64,000 nt of DNA from Alkalibacterium sp. 20 (GCF_001885615.1 NZ_LSRN01000034.1:1-64000); one strand, 5' to 3'. Positions 8,786-19,061 are shown, counted from the stretch's first letter. The notes: generated from the letters alone by a model not told the origin. Numbers and translations: made by a program.

Positions 8786-9095
8786 GATTAGAGACTCCTT
8801 TCTTAAAATCAACACACTTTTAGTATACTAAATACGGATGTGTTTGGAAAAAATTAAAATTGCGAGAGAATAGAAAATTATAATTGGTTCATTGAAAACT
8901 GGAATTCAATCTGAAAAATGCGTTATGGTAAAGTATTTAAGAAGGAAAATCATTTTTTTCTAATAGAAAGGCATTAAAGGGATAATAGCGTGGCAGGACT
9001 CTTAATGGAGGTAGTTCAATAGATACTGAGTAGAAAGAGTAGGATCAATATTTCTTGCATTAAAAATTTAGCAAGAAATAATTAAAGGAGTTAGT
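8786..9095. other. Intergenic region upstream of cysE
   Basis: About 310 bp without a gene. TTCTTGC (9052-9058) and GCAAGAA (9071-9077) form a 7-bp hairpin 19 bp before the cysE start, with no T-run and without the T-box sequence GGTGGNACCGCG. It could affect translation of cysE, but I cannot assign it to a known regulatory class. Confidence 0.35.
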
Positions 9096-9647
9096 ATGGG
9101 AGCATTCAAAAAATATATTACGACATATAAAAGAAACGATCCATCGGCTAGATCAACACTTGAAATTGTTCTAACTTATCCCGGATTTTGGGCTATTATA
9201 TATTACCGTATCGCTCATTTCTTACACCAGAGGAATTTGAAATTAATCGCACGTATGATCTCTACGTTCGGAAGATGGCTGACAGGGGTTGAAATTCACC
9301 CTGGAGCCGTCATAGGCAGATGCTTCTTTATAGATCATGGTATGGGGATAGTGATCGGAGAAACGGCTATTATCGGTGATGACGTCCGTATTTTTCATGG
9401 CGTGACATTAGGTGGCCGAGGAGATGAAACAGGCAAGCGTCATCCAACGATAGAGGATGGGGTTTTACTATCAGCTCATGCTCAAGTTATCGGTAATATA
9501 ACAATAGGGAAAAATGCAAAAATTGGTGCAAGTGCCGTCGTCTTGAAAGATATTCCAGAAGGAGTAACGGCTGTGGGTATTCCTGCTAAAGTGGTGAAAT
9601 CAAAGATTGAAAATCTTGATGAAACTGACGCCTGCGAACTAAAGTGA
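9096..9647 (+). CDS. cysE: Serine O-acetyltransferase
   Basis: Transfers acetyl from acetyl-CoA to L-serine, the first step of cysteine synthesis. The 183-residue protein is the short CysE/EpsC type: an N-terminal helical part, then left-handed beta-helix hexapeptide repeats from about residue 65, with the active-site region [11 protein letters not shown] and [12 protein letters not shown] lies 7 nt before the ATG. No cysK lies nearby. Confidence 0.92.
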   Translation: MGAFKKYITTYKRNDPSARSTLEIVLTYPGFWAIIYYRIAHFLHQRNLKLIARMISTFGRWLTGVEIHPGAVIGRCFFIDHGMGIVIGETAIIGDDVRIFHGVTLGGRGDETGKRHPTIEDGVLLSAHAQVIGNITIGKNAKIGASAVVLKDIPEGVTAVGIPAKVVKSKIENLDETDACELK

Positions 9648-9720
9648 GTAAAAGCTATTAGTAGAATGTTCTAACTATTGGCTATATACTACTTATGAAG
9701 TACAAGAAAAGGAGGGTTCT

Positions 9721-10473
9721 ATGAATCGGCTAATCAAAATCATTATGGCTGTTTTGTTTGTCAGCTTATTGTCATCTCCTGCTGCTTTTGCCAAAAGTGA
9801 TAATGCCAAAGAGTCGCTTGTTGCGGTGGGCGATTCGATTCCGTTCGGCTACAACCTGGGGCAGACCAACCAAAATCCCGCAAAAACTAGTTATCCTTAT
9901 GTGATCGGCAAACTAAGCGATTTGCGGGTCCGGAACCTCGGTGTTTCGGGAAGGCAGTCGGGTCAGTTATTGACTGCCTTGCAAACCAATCAGAAATACC
10001 GACAAGCTATTATTCATTCGGATTATGTCGCCGTGACCATCGGAAGTAACGATTTCTTGGGAATTCTGCGGGCTGCAGATGCAGAAAGCCGCGAGAAACA
10101 GGTTCCGTTCGAAGTAATACTGGCAGGTATGCTAAAAGTAAACAGCCCTGTTATTTTCAACAATATCACCCAGACTATTAAAGAAGTCCGCTTGTTGACA
10201 GATTCGCCAATCGTTTTATACAATGTGTACAACCCTTTCCAGACTTATGATCCGTTCTTGCTCTATGGTGTCGCAGAAACTTATCTTCCAGGTATCAACA
10301 CTGTCTTCGAAAATCTGGCATCTACTTACCCAGATGTCTACCTGGCTGATGCCTACAGCGCATTCCGTGATAACGAAGACGAAGAATACGTCTTGCCTGG
10401 TGACATCCATCCGACCGAAGCCGGACAGGCCAAACTTGCTGAAATAGGCTTGGATGCTTTAAAGCTCGATTAA
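9721..10473 (+). CDS. Secreted SGNH/GDSL-family hydrolase
   Basis: A 250-residue exported esterase or lipase. An N-terminal signal peptide (about residues 1-24, ending AAFA) is followed by the SGNH blocks: VAVGDSIPFGYN (catalytic Ser in GDS), a Gly near GVSGRQSG, GSND with the oxyanion Asn, and DIHPTEAGQ with the catalytic Asp and His. The natural substrate cannot be told from sequence. The coding sequence is visibly richer in G and C than its neighbours, suggesting a different origin. AGGAGG lies 5 nt before the ATG. Confidence 0.9.
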   Translation: MNRLIKIIMAVLFVSLLSSPAAFAKSDNAKESLVAVGDSIPFGYNLGQTNQNPAKTSYPYVIGKLSDLRVRNLGVSGRQSGQLLTALQTNQKYRQAIIHSDYVAVTIGSNDFLGILRAADAESREKQVPFEVILAGMLKVNSPVIFNNITQTIKEVRLLTDSPIVLYNVYNPFQTYDPFLLYGVAETYLPGINTVFENLASTYPDVYLADAYSAFRDNEDEEYVLPGDIHPTEAGQAKLAEIGLDALKLD

Positions 10474-10571
10474 GTAAATGAAAAATAAAATAAGTTTAAA
10501 GGTTGGCTCTCTCCTATTATGAACTACTACGTTTAAACCAGATACTTAAAAAAAACGATAATATGCAATCC

Positions 10572-10616
10572 AAAGAAGATGATCCCGGTAAGCTACTGGG
10601 GCCATCTTCTTTTTTT
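10572..10616 (+). terminator. Terminator of the SGNH hydrolase gene
   Basis: AAAGAAGATG and CATCTTCTTT form a 10-bp outer stem with further pairing inside (CCCGGTA with TACTGGG), followed by seven T. Confidence 0.85.
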
Positions 10617-10801
10617 GATAACGACCATGAGTATAAAACGAAATATAGTCTTCTACTGAATTCCACAACTCCTGAAGGGTTTCCTGTTTCGTTCTTCATG
10701 CTTTTTTCTTTCAGTAATAACTTTTTTACTGAATATAGCTTACCTTCCAGATAGACTATGCGTGCTATTGCTTCTTCCAACCGCTCCGTAATAGCTCTCT
10801 T

Positions 10802-10826
10802 TTGTATTCCTGTTTTATGCTATAAT
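10802..10826 (+). promoter_or_regulatory. Extended -10 promoter of the M20 amidase gene
   Basis: TGCTATAAT (10818-10826) is a TG-extended -10 element, with no good -35 at the standard distance. It lies 26 bp before the chosen ATG. Confidence 0.5.
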
Positions 10827-10852
10827 AATAAAAATAAAGGGGAGTGAAGATC

Positions 10853-12148
10853 ATGGATTCAGAAGAATGGAAGATGAAGGATGCCTTGATGCGTGAGTTT
10901 AATCAGGAAAAATCAGAAACGGGTGTTTCGGGGAAACGCCTGGCTGAAAGATTGGATATTCTCTCGATGATTGGTAGAACAAGTGACAACGGATCCAAAC
11001 GTCCAGGGTTTTCACTACTTGAACGCGAAGCCAAAACGACTGTGATAAAATGGATGAAAGAAGCGAGTTTAAGTGTTCGTCAAGATGGTGCAGGCAATAT
11101 TATCGGCCGTCTGGAAGGAGAACAGTCATCTCTTCCAGCTATCATGAGCGGCTCTCACGTTGATACCGTATCAAATGGTGGCCATTTTGATGGCACTTTA
11201 GGCGTGTTGTCTGCGCTGGAAGTCGCACAAGCATGGAAAGACACAGGGTACTTGCCTAAGAAACCTTTTGAAGTAGTTATTTTTACGGATGAAGAGGGGT
11301 CACGGTTTAATGGTGGGTTGACTGGAAGCGAAGCACTGACAGGTGATTCAAATATAGATGATTTGTTGTCTAAAGTGGATAATGAAAGACGTACGTTTAA
11401 AGAAGTCATCGCGGATGTTGGTTTGACAGTTGAAGGATTTGAGCAAGCCAAGAGAGATTTAAATGAAATCGAAACATATGTAGAGATACATATTGAACAA
11501 GGGAAACGTTTAGAAAAAGAAGATTTGCCGTGCGGTATTGTGAATGGGATTGCTGGACCGTATTGGATGAAAGTTACATTTAAAGGATTAGCTGGACATG
11601 CCGGCAACACACCCATGGATGACCGCCGAGATGCTCTGGTTGCGGCTAGCGAATTTATTCAAAAAGTGAGTGAGTTACCTCGAACAATAAATATGACATC
11701 TGTTGCAACTGTGGGCAATATAGAAGTTAAACCGAATGGGACCAACGTCATTCCGGGCGAAGTCATTCTTTATGTGGATATTCGGGATATAAAGACAGAC
11801 TCCAGACAAGAACTGATTTCAAAAATCATCTCATGCGGTGAAAATATAAGTCATCATTCGGATGTTTCTTTTGAGCATAAGCGTGTGCACAACTCCTTGC
11901 CTGTCCCAATACCCTCAGCACTACAAGATAAACTCGCTGAAGCTGCGAAGGAAGAAGGAATAAGACCCTATTTCTTACCAAGTGGAGCTGGTCATGATGC
12001 AATGATCTTAGGTAGGTATATTCCTGTAGCCCTTTTATTTGTTAGAAGCAGGGACGGGATCAGTCATAATCCGGCTGAATGGTCAGATTTAAGTGATTGT
12101 GTCCAAACCGTACAAGTATTGAAGAGGTATATCGAGAAATTGCAATAA
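10853..12148 (+). CDS. M20-family amidase (N-carbamoyl-L-amino acid hydrolase / allantoate amidohydrolase type)
   Basis: A 431-residue zinc hydrolase of the hydantoinase/carbamoylase group, which splits N-carbamoyl or related amide substrates. Metal and active-site motifs are SGSHVDTVSNGG, FDGTLGVL, TDEEGSRF, HIEQG and, in the C-terminal half, PSGAGHDAM and SHNPAEW. The dimerisation domain lies in the middle (GLAGHAGNTPMDDRRDA). ATG at 10853 is chosen because GGGGAG ends 8 nt upstream; GTG at 10844 would overlap it. No hydantoinase or allantoin genes flank it, so the substrate stays open. Confidence 0.88.
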   Translation: MDSEEWKMKDALMREFNQEKSETGVSGKRLAERLDILSMIGRTSDNGSKRPGFSLLEREAKTTVIKWMKEASLSVRQDGAGNIIGRLEGEQSSLPAIMSGSHVDTVSNGGHFDGTLGVLSALEVAQAWKDTGYLPKKPFEVVIFTDEEGSRFNGGLTGSEALTGDSNIDDLLSKVDNERRTFKEVIADVGLTVEGFEQAKRDLNEIETYVEIHIEQGKRLEKEDLPCGIVNGIAGPYWMKVTFKGLAGHAGNTPMDDRRDALVAASEFIQKVSELPRTINMTSVATVGNIEVKPNGTNVIPGEVILYVDIRDIKTDSRQELISKIISCGENISHHSDVSFEHKRVHNSLPVPIPSALQDKLAEAAKEEGIRPYFLPSGAGHDAMILGRYIPVALLFVRSRDGISHNPAEWSDLSDCVQTVQVLKRYIEKLQ

Positions 12149-12466
12149 CAGTAATGAGAATGAGCTAATAATTAGATCTGTGAATGTAGAAGCCCATAGT
12201 GTACCCAATAATATGCATGAAATGTGACATAATGGGTAATAGCGTTCCCTTCGTCACCCCATTAGATTGGATGAAGTGCATACAATACTTAATTGTGTGT
12301 CTGCTGTCCCTGGTCTTGCTCTATGGAAGGGGTTCGATTCTTTTTCAGTTGATTCTCGAACAAATCTTGAATGAAAATCATAAAGCAAAGTAAGCATTTA
12401 TAAGATAGAAAAAAGATGACATTGGAATGAAAAACCCAATGTCATCTTTTTTTATTTTGCCTTTAT
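12149..12466. other. Intergenic region after the M20 amidase
   Basis: About 320 bp with a bidirectional terminator at its end. A 64-codon frame at 12199-12393 has no ribosome binding site and no recognisable similarity; I regard it as chance or a decayed gene. ACCCAATAAT and ATAATGGGT around 12203-12237 form an imperfect inverted repeat of unknown meaning. Confidence 0.4.
12408..12454. terminator. Bidirectional terminator
   Basis: AAAGATGACATTGG and CCAATGTCATCTTT form a 14-bp perfect stem flanked by A and T runs, serving the convergent amidase and zinc peptidase genes. Confidence 0.9.
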
Positions 12467-13168
12467 TTAACTGCGACGTCGGCCGCCTCCGAATATTAAG
12501 ATGAGACGCATCACGCTTAAGAAAGAAGCAATCACTGCAGCAATATATGTTAGAGCTGCGGCATTCAAGACTTTTTTAGCTTGCGGGATTTCTTCTCGGG
12601 TCAGCAGATTCTGCTCTTCCAAGATACGAATGGCACGCTTGGATGCATCGAATTCAACCGGTAAAGTTATGAGTTGAAAGAGTAATGTCAGAGAAAAAAG
12701 CATGATACCGATATTGATCAGCATGCCTTCTCCGCCAAGAAACATACCAAGCAGGAGAATAGGAAACGCAGCGGTTTGACCGAAGTTCGTGACAGGAACC
12801 AAGGCTGCACGTAAACGCAATGGTCCGTAATTATCGCGGTCCTGCATTGCGTGTCCCGCTTCATGAGCAGCAACACCAATGGCAGCGACGGAACTTGAAT
12901 TACGTGTTGTGTCAGAAAGGCGTAAGACATTATCCTGCGCATTATAGTGGTCAGTTAAGTTTCCTCTGATACCCTCCAGACGCACATTCTCTAAATTTGA
13001 CGCATTTAAAATTTGACGACAAACATCAGATGCCGTGTACCCACGTTTGCTTTTCACATCACTGTACTTACTATAGGTCGATCGCACATACATGCTCGCC
13101 AAACCAGAAATGATTAAGCCGATAATTATTAATATCATGGTTGGATCCCAATAAAAGGGGAAATACAT
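12467..13168 (-). CDS. Membrane zinc metallopeptidase (YugP family)
   Basis: A 233-residue membrane-embedded metalloprotease homologous to B. subtilis YugP. The zinc motif HEAGH (in AAHEAGHAMQ) lies near residue 100, and there are membrane segments at the N-terminus (about residues 11-27), in the middle and at the C-terminus. Asp in LPVEFDASKRA is probably the third metal ligand. ATG at 13168 is chosen because TTGGAGG lies 8 nt upstream; that TTG itself would give five extra residues. Natural substrates are unknown. Confidence 0.88.
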   Translation of the reverse strand: MYFPFYWDPTMILIIIGLIISGLASMYVRSTYSKYSDVKSKRGYTASDVCRQILNASNLENVRLEGIRGNLTDHYNAQDNVLRLSDTTRNSSSVAAIGVAAHEAGHAMQDRDNYGPLRLRAALVPVTNFGQTAAFPILLLGMFLGGEGMLINIGIMLFSLTLLFQLITLPVEFDASKRAIRILEEQNLLTREEIPQAKKVLNAAALTYIAAVIASFLSVMRLILIFGGGRRRS

Positions 13169-13362
13169 CTTAAGAACCTCCAATACTTTTTTAATTGAAA
13201 TTCACTTTTGAGTTCAATTGATTTCAATTAATTATACCATATAGAGAATGTCTTTTCAGATTATTATTATGAATTAGGTGTGATTTATTTTTGTTGAAAG
13301 TTAGTTTCAAAGACTTTTTTTTTCATGCTCGTAAAGGAAGTAATAACAAAACAATTTAATTT

Positions 13363-13402
13363 AGTAAATTTACTTGTTTAGTTTTACTAAAGGGGTTACA
13401 AT
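13363..13402 (+). promoter_or_regulatory. Promoter and twin operators of the galactose operon
   Basis: A promoter TTGTTT (13374-13379), 17-bp spacer, TACAAT (13397-13402) precedes galK. Two inverted repeats overlap it: a perfect palindrome AGTAAATTTACT (13363-13374) at the -35 edge, and TTTAGT-TTT-ACTAAA (13377-13391) in the spacer. The half sites are related (AGTAAA / TTTACT), as expected for two copies of one operator. The LacI-type regulator encoded at the end of the operon is the natural candidate to bind here. Confidence 0.65.
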
Positions 13403-13433
13403 AATAGTGACTACTATAAGGAGCGTGTTTATA

Positions 13434-14609
13434 ATGGAACGAAAAAAATTAATGCAGGAATTTAAAGAACGATTCAACTATGAAGGTGAACGTGTATTTT
13501 TTTCACCTGGACGCATCAATTTAATAGGTGAACACACGGATTATAACGGCGGGAAAGTGTTTCCCTGCGCCATAACAATGGGCACATATGGGGTTGTAAA
13601 AGCGCGTAAAGATAATGAAGTCCATGCCTATTCCGGCAATTTTCCTAAAGTCGGTACAATAGTTTTTGACATTCAGGACCTCGCTTTTAAAAAAGAAGAT
13701 AACTGGACGAACTATGTTAAAGGGATGATGAAATATATTCAAGAACAAGTGGGCGAATTGCCTCATGGTTTTGACTTGTACGTTTATGGTACAATCCCAA
13801 ATGGCGCTTCGCTTTCTTCGTCCGCTTCTTTGGAATTGCTTACTGGAGTGATCGTGCATGACTTATACAACTTGGATATCTCTCGACTAGACCTTGTCAA
13901 ACTAGGTATGCGTACAGAAAATGAATTTTTAGGACTCAATTCAGGTATTCTTGATCAGTTTGCTGTAGGGATGGCTGTAAAAGGATACGCTATGTTGCTT
14001 GACACAAACACTTTATCGTATGAGCAAGTACCGGTCGATCTGCCACACCATAAGATAGTGATCATGAACTCCATGACCCGACGTGAATTAGTTGATTCAG
14101 AGTACAATACCCGACGTGAACAATGTGAAGCAGCGTTAGAACAATTGCAGGAAGTCGTTGACGTTTCTTCATTAGGAGAATTGACAGAAGAAACATTTGA
14201 AAAATACAAACATGTCATCAAAGACGAGGTATTGATGCGCCGTGCTCGTCATGCTGTATACGAAAGTGCCCGTACTGATCGAGCAGCTGAAGCATTGAAA
14301 GCCGGCGAATTAGATCAGTTTGGAAAATATATGAATGAGTCGCACATCTCTTTGGATGAAGATTACGAAGTGACCATTGAAGCCACAGACTTACTTGCTA
14401 GATCAGCATGGAAAGAACCGGGTGTCATCGGTGCGCGCATGACCGGAGGCGGATTCGGGGGATGCTGTATTGCCATCGTAGAAAATAATGAGGTAAAATC
14501 ATTTGTCGAAAATGTCGGGAGCGGCTTTAATAAGAAAATAGGACATGAAGCTGAATTTTATATTGCAGAAACAGCTGATGGAGCAAAGGAATGGGTGGAC
14601 AATGAGTAA
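13434..14609 (+). CDS. galK: Galactokinase
   Basis: Phosphorylates alpha-D-galactose to galactose-1-phosphate, entry of the Leloir pathway. The 391-residue protein shows the galactokinase signature GRINLIGEHTDYNGG (about residues 25-39), the GHMP ATP-binding motif PNGASLSSSASLE and the C-terminal TGGGFGGC. AAGGAG lies 8 nt before ATG 13434. The last 8 nt overlap galT (AATGAGTAA), so the two are co-translated. Confidence 0.97.
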   Translation: MERKKLMQEFKERFNYEGERVFFSPGRINLIGEHTDYNGGKVFPCAITMGTYGVVKARKDNEVHAYSGNFPKVGTIVFDIQDLAFKKEDNWTNYVKGMMKYIQEQVGELPHGFDLYVYGTIPNGASLSSSASLELLTGVIVHDLYNLDISRLDLVKLGMRTENEFLGLNSGILDQFAVGMAVKGYAMLLDTNTLSYEQVPVDLPHHKIVIMNSMTRRELVDSEYNTRREQCEAALEQLQEVVDVSSLGELTEETFEKYKHVIKDEVLMRRARHAVYESARTDRAAEALKAGELDQFGKYMNESHISLDEDYEVTIEATDLLARSAWKEPGVIGARMTGGGFGGCCIAIVENNEVKSFVENVGSGFNKKIGHEAEFYIAETADGAKEWVDNE

Positions 14610-16116
14610 AAAGATAGCAGCCCCAGCCATCGATCAGATCATTACTGACTTTATTGATTATTATATTAAAACAAATAGAGTAGATAATAATGACCGCATC
14701 TATTTGACGAACCGGTTACTTGATCTACTGGATAAAAAAGAAATTGTAGCCTTAATGCCTCTGGAAGAGAATGATCAACCACTGGAATTGCTGGACAAAC
14801 TGACGGAGTATGCAGTCAAACACAATGTGATCGATGACCTTTCTTCTAGTCAGGATGTGTTTGGAGCAAAAGTTATGGACCTAGTAACCATGCGTCCTTC
14901 TGAAGTGAATCAGTTGTTTTGGGAAGAGTATAAAAAAGGGCCTAAATGGGCAACGGATTATTTTTATGAAATGAGTAAAGAAAATAATTATATAAAAACA
15001 AGAGAAATAGCTAAAAATATTGAATACACCCATCAGACAGAATATGGTGAACTGGAAATCACGATCAATTTATCGAAACCAGAAAAAGATCCCAAAGAAA
15101 TCGCTTTGGCCAGACAAACAAAAACAAACTATCCTGAGTGTAAACTGTGCATGGAAAACGAAGGGTATGCGGGACACTTAACGCATCCTGGGAGAGCAAA
15201 TCACCGGCTCGTAAGGATGGATTTAAACGAAGAAGAATGGGGCTTTCAGTATTCACCCTATGCTTACTACAACGAACATGCCATCTTTTTATCTCGTATC
15301 CACCGTGAGATGGATGTGGGCGTTCAAGCCATAAAAAATCTCTTGGATATCTTGACCGCATTGCCTCATTATTTTGTGGGTTCTAATGCCGGATTGCCTA
15401 TTGTGGGTGGGTCTATTTTATCCCACGACCATTATCAGGGCGGACTTCATACCTTCCCTCTAGAGAAAGCTGATGCTGATTATTCTTTTGAATTGAGCCA
15501 GTCATCAAATGTAGAGACGAGTGTGATTAAATGGCCGATGTCAGTGATCCGCTTAACGAGTTTGGACAAAAAAGCGGTGGTCCAAACTGCTGATAAAATC
15601 ATGAAAATGTGGGAAGGTTATTCCGATGAATCGGTGGGGATTTATGCTGAAGTAGATGGGGAGCCGCATAACGCGGTTACACCGATAGCCCGACGTAAAG
15701 GTGAGGCGTTCGAACTAGATCTTGTTTTACGTAACAACCGGACTTCAAAGGAGTTGCCTGATGGCATCTTCCATCCACATCCACCTGTTCAACACATCAA
15801 GAAAGAAAATATCGGCTTGATCGAAGTGATGGGATTAGCTATTTTGCCACCACGCCTAAAAGATGAACTGCAGACGGTCAGAGACTTTCTGATTGAAAGA
15901 AGCAGTCATGTCGATGCCCTCCATCAAGAGTGGGCTGATGAATTAAAAGAGAAGAATGAGATAACAGAAGATAATGTCAATGAAATCGTTGATAAAGCGG
16001 TCGGCGACGTCTTTTTACAGGTCTTGAAAGATGCAGGCGTCTTTAAAGGTGATAAAGATGGCAAAGATGCATTTAGACGATTCATTGATTATTTGATAGA
16101 TAAAGGATCACTTTAG
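14602..16116 (+). CDS. galT: UTP-hexose-1-phosphate uridylyltransferase (GalT, Firmicutes type)
   Basis: Exchanges galactose-1-phosphate and UDP-glucose to give glucose-1-phosphate and UDP-galactose. At 504 residues it belongs to the long GalT class II found in Firmicutes. SHDHYQGG (about residues 274-281) carries the histidines near the uridylylated active site, and NHRLVRM is typical of the class. It starts inside the galK stop region. UDP-galactose must then be recycled by GalE, which is not in this operon. Confidence 0.96.
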   Translation: MSKKIAAPAIDQIITDFIDYYIKTNRVDNNDRIYLTNRLLDLLDKKEIVALMPLEENDQPLELLDKLTEYAVKHNVIDDLSSSQDVFGAKVMDLVTMRPSEVNQLFWEEYKKGPKWATDYFYEMSKENNYIKTREIAKNIEYTHQTEYGELEITINLSKPEKDPKEIALARQTKTNYPECKLCMENEGYAGHLTHPGRANHRLVRMDLNEEEWGFQYSPYAYYNEHAIFLSRIHREMDVGVQAIKNLLDILTALPHYFVGSNAGLPIVGGSILSHDHYQGGLHTFPLEKADADYSFELSQSSNVETSVIKWPMSVIRLTSLDKKAVVQTADKIMKMWEGYSDESVGIYAEVDGEPHNAVTPIARRKGEAFELDLVLRNNRTSKELPDGIFHPHPPVQHIKKENIGLIEVMGLAILPPRLKDELQTVRDFLIERSSHVDALHQEWADELKEKNEITEDNVNEIVDKAVGDVFLQVLKDAGVFKGDKDGKDAFRRFIDYLIDKGSL

Positions 16117-16127
16117 GAGGAAATATT

Positions 16128-17168
16128 GTGGAACTGACAAAAACTGTTTTCGGGACGTATGAAGGTAAAGATGTGTATGAATATACATTGACCAATTCGA
16201 ATGGTGTCTCAATAAGCGCGATGCCATTTGGTGCAACCCTGACTAAATTGGTAACACCAGATAAGGATGGGAAGAAAGAAAACATCACTTTGAATATCGA
16301 AAATTTAAAGGACTTTGTAACGCATCGTCCTTTTTATGGCGCAACGATTGGCCGCGTCGCCGGTCGCATTACCAAGGGTAAATATTTCTTGGGCGGCAAG
16401 GAGATACAATTAGATGTTAACGAAGGAAACAACCTGTTGCATGGTGGTCCCAAAGGCTTGGACACAAAACTGTGGGATATTGAAGCGTACGAAGCTGAAG
16501 GCAAACTTTCTTTTAATTATGAAAGCCCGGCAGGAGAGAATGGGTTTCCTGGAACCATGCAGATCACTGTCACATATACGCTGACTGAAGCGAATGAATG
16601 GGTGATTGATTACACAGCGACGACAGACGAAATGACGTTGTTTAATCCCACCAATCATGTGTATTTCAATTTAACAGGGGACATCAATAAACCGATATTA
16701 AATCATGAGTTGGAGTTGGCCAGTCGGCATTATGTGCCACTTGCTGAAGAAAACCTGCCAGGTGGCAACTCGGCGAGCGTTGACGGTACACCATTCGATT
16801 TTACAATATTGAAACCAGTCAAAGAAGCTGTACTTTCCGATCATCCTCAAATCAAACCATTAAATGGTCTGGATCATCCATTTGTTCTGGATCAAAAAGA
16901 TGAAGTTAAAGGTAGACTGTATGATCCAGAAAGTAAAAGAGAAGTAAAATTCTACACAGACTGTAACAGCGTGGTCGTGTTTACTCATAATGGAGAAGTG
17001 GATGATTATACAATTGACGGAGGACCAGCTAAACAATATGCGGGCATTACTTTGGAAACTCAAACGTTACCTGATGCAATCAATCAGCCGGGATTCGGAA
17101 ATGTTATTTTAAGACCAGATGAGACGTTCCGGTCGCAGACGACGTATAAATTTGGAGTAAGAATCTAA
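16128..17168 (+). CDS. galM: Aldose 1-epimerase (galactose mutarotase)
   Basis: Interconverts beta- and alpha-galactose so that galactokinase can act. The 346-residue beta-sandwich protein has GRVAGRI, the catalytic His within NPTNHVYFNL and the catalytic Glu near the C-terminus in ITLETQTLPD. It starts with GTG, 7 nt after a full AGGAGG. It lies 11 bp after galT, in the same operon. Confidence 0.95.
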   Translation: MELTKTVFGTYEGKDVYEYTLTNSNGVSISAMPFGATLTKLVTPDKDGKKENITLNIENLKDFVTHRPFYGATIGRVAGRITKGKYFLGGKEIQLDVNEGNNLLHGGPKGLDTKLWDIEAYEAEGKLSFNYESPAGENGFPGTMQITVTYTLTEANEWVIDYTATTDEMTLFNPTNHVYFNLTGDINKPILNHELELASRHYVPLAEENLPGGNSASVDGTPFDFTILKPVKEAVLSDHPQIKPLNGLDHPFVLDQKDEVKGRLYDPESKREVKFYTDCNSVVVFTHNGEVDDYTIDGGPAKQYAGITLETQTLPDAINQPGFGNVILRPDETFRSQTTYKFGVRI

Positions 17169-17199
17169 CAGGATTTGTAAGATTGAAAAAAAGTGATGA

Positions 17200-18204
<1,005 letters not shown>

Positions 18205-18207
18205 AAG

Positions 18208-18242
18208 AAAGAACGTCACCTCATTTGAGGCGACGTTCTTTT
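18208..18242. terminator. Terminator of the galactose operon
   Basis: AAGAACGTC (18209-18217) and GACGTTCTT (18232-18240) form a 9-bp stem around an inner CCTCATTTGAGG hairpin, followed by TTTT. It also faces the convergent dehydrogenase gene. Confidence 0.85.
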
Positions 18243-18256
18243 CACACTAACCTGAT

Positions 18257-19003
18257 TCACAGCCAGTTAAGCTTTTCAAAAGCATTGTCTTGTGGCTGAT
18301 ATCCTAGTTTGACGCGTGCAGAATGAATATCTAAGCGTGGGAATGTATTGTTTGAGAGGCCATTCACTAGTAAGAAGGGTTCCTCAAGGGGTGTAGCCAA
18401 ACAGCAGTCGATAAGATGATTCATGTCTCTGGCTGAGAAATACATAGCCATATCATTAAAATCACTCTCTGGATCAAGTTCTGATTCGTCTGGTTTATAA
18501 TCCCCAATACGAATACCAATGGATTCGATGTTTTTATTAAAGGCGTAATAGCTGGCTAGAGCTTCCAAATATGCTTTAGATACGCCATACAAATCATCCG
18601 GACGGACTTGATCGGTCGTTTTCACTTGTACACCATCGGGGTATGCATCACTGGCATGGATAGAACTCGCAAAAATAATTCGTTTTAGCTTAGGAGCATT
18701 TAACGCTTTTTTATATAAATTCTGAGGTAACACATAATTCAAGCCAACAAGGTCATCATAAAAGTCAGCATCAGGGTCTGGATTTGCGGCGAGTTGGATG
18801 ACATACTCCGCATCATCGAGTAATCCTTCCCAAGCCTCAAGTTCTGTTAAATCTCCCTGAATGATTTCTACACCCTTTTTCAGCTCTTCTGGGAATGATG
18901 AAAAGTCAATGTCAGCAAGAACCAGCTCATGCTCATCTTTTAAGTGCCTAGTTAAATTTGTTCCAATCGTTCCAGTAGCACCAGTAATCAGTATCTTACT
19001 CAT
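18257..19003 (-). CDS. NAD-dependent epimerase/dehydratase-like SDR protein
   Basis: A 248-residue short-chain dehydrogenase of the extended type. The N-terminus holds the dinucleotide motif GATGTIG (residues 7-13), then DIDFSS where the cofactor ribose is bound (acidic, so NAD is likely), IFASSIHASDAYP with the catalytic Ser, and YGVSKAYLE with the YxxxK pair. Size and motifs resemble the uronate dehydrogenase group more than UDP-galactose 4-epimerase (about 330 residues). Although it lies beside the gal operon it is convergent to it, so a role in galactose use is not indicated. AGGAGG lies 7 nt before the ATG. Confidence 0.8.
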   Translation of the reverse strand: MSKILITGATGTIGTNLTRHLKDEHELVLADIDFSSFPEELKKGVEIIQGDLTELEAWEGLLDDAEYVIQLAANPDPDADFYDDLVGLNYVLPQNLYKKALNAPKLKRIIFASSIHASDAYPDGVQVKTTDQVRPDDLYGVSKAYLEALASYYAFNKNIESIGIRIGDYKPDESELDPESDFNDMAMYFSARDMNHLIDCCLATPLEEPFLLVNGLSNNTFPRLDIHSARVKLGYQPQDNAFEKLNWL

Positions 19004-19031
19004 CTGAATCCTCCTTGAATGATAAACAAGG

Positions 19032-19061
19032 ACTCCATCCTTAAAATGATAAGGATGGAGT
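19032..19061 (-). other. Strong hairpin between csbD and the dehydrogenase gene
   Basis: ACTCCATCCTT and AAGGATGGAGT form an 11-bp perfect stem with an 8-nt loop, 8 bp after the csbD stop. No T-run follows on the minus strand, so it may be an mRNA-stabilising or processing hairpin, or a weak terminator. Confidence 0.6.

Larger units (their letters stand above)
10474..10852. other. Intergenic region between the SGNH hydrolase and the amidase
   Basis: About 380 bp. It holds a terminator (10572-10616) and the promoter of the next gene (ending about 10826). A minus-strand frame (about 10780 down to 10517) stays open but runs through the terminator hairpin and has no well-placed ribosome binding site, so I do not call it a gene. 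Confidence 0.5.

Noticed and set aside
8880..9095. T-box leader upstream of cysE
   Set aside because: The conserved GGTGGNACCGCG sequence and an antiterminator/terminator pair are absent.
10517..10780. Minus-strand frame of 87 codons between the SGNH hydrolase and the amidase
   Set aside because: It reads through the terminator hairpin of the SGNH gene, begins at TTG only 3 nt from a weak GGAG, and has no recognised domain.
12199..12393. 64-codon frame with a hydrophobic patch after the M20 amidase
   Set aside because: No ribosome binding site, start overlaps an inverted repeat, and no similarity that I can recognise.
18257..19003. The SDR gene as the missing galE
   Set aside because: It is about 80 residues too short for GalE, convergent with the gal operon, and resembles uronate dehydrogenase-type SDRs more.
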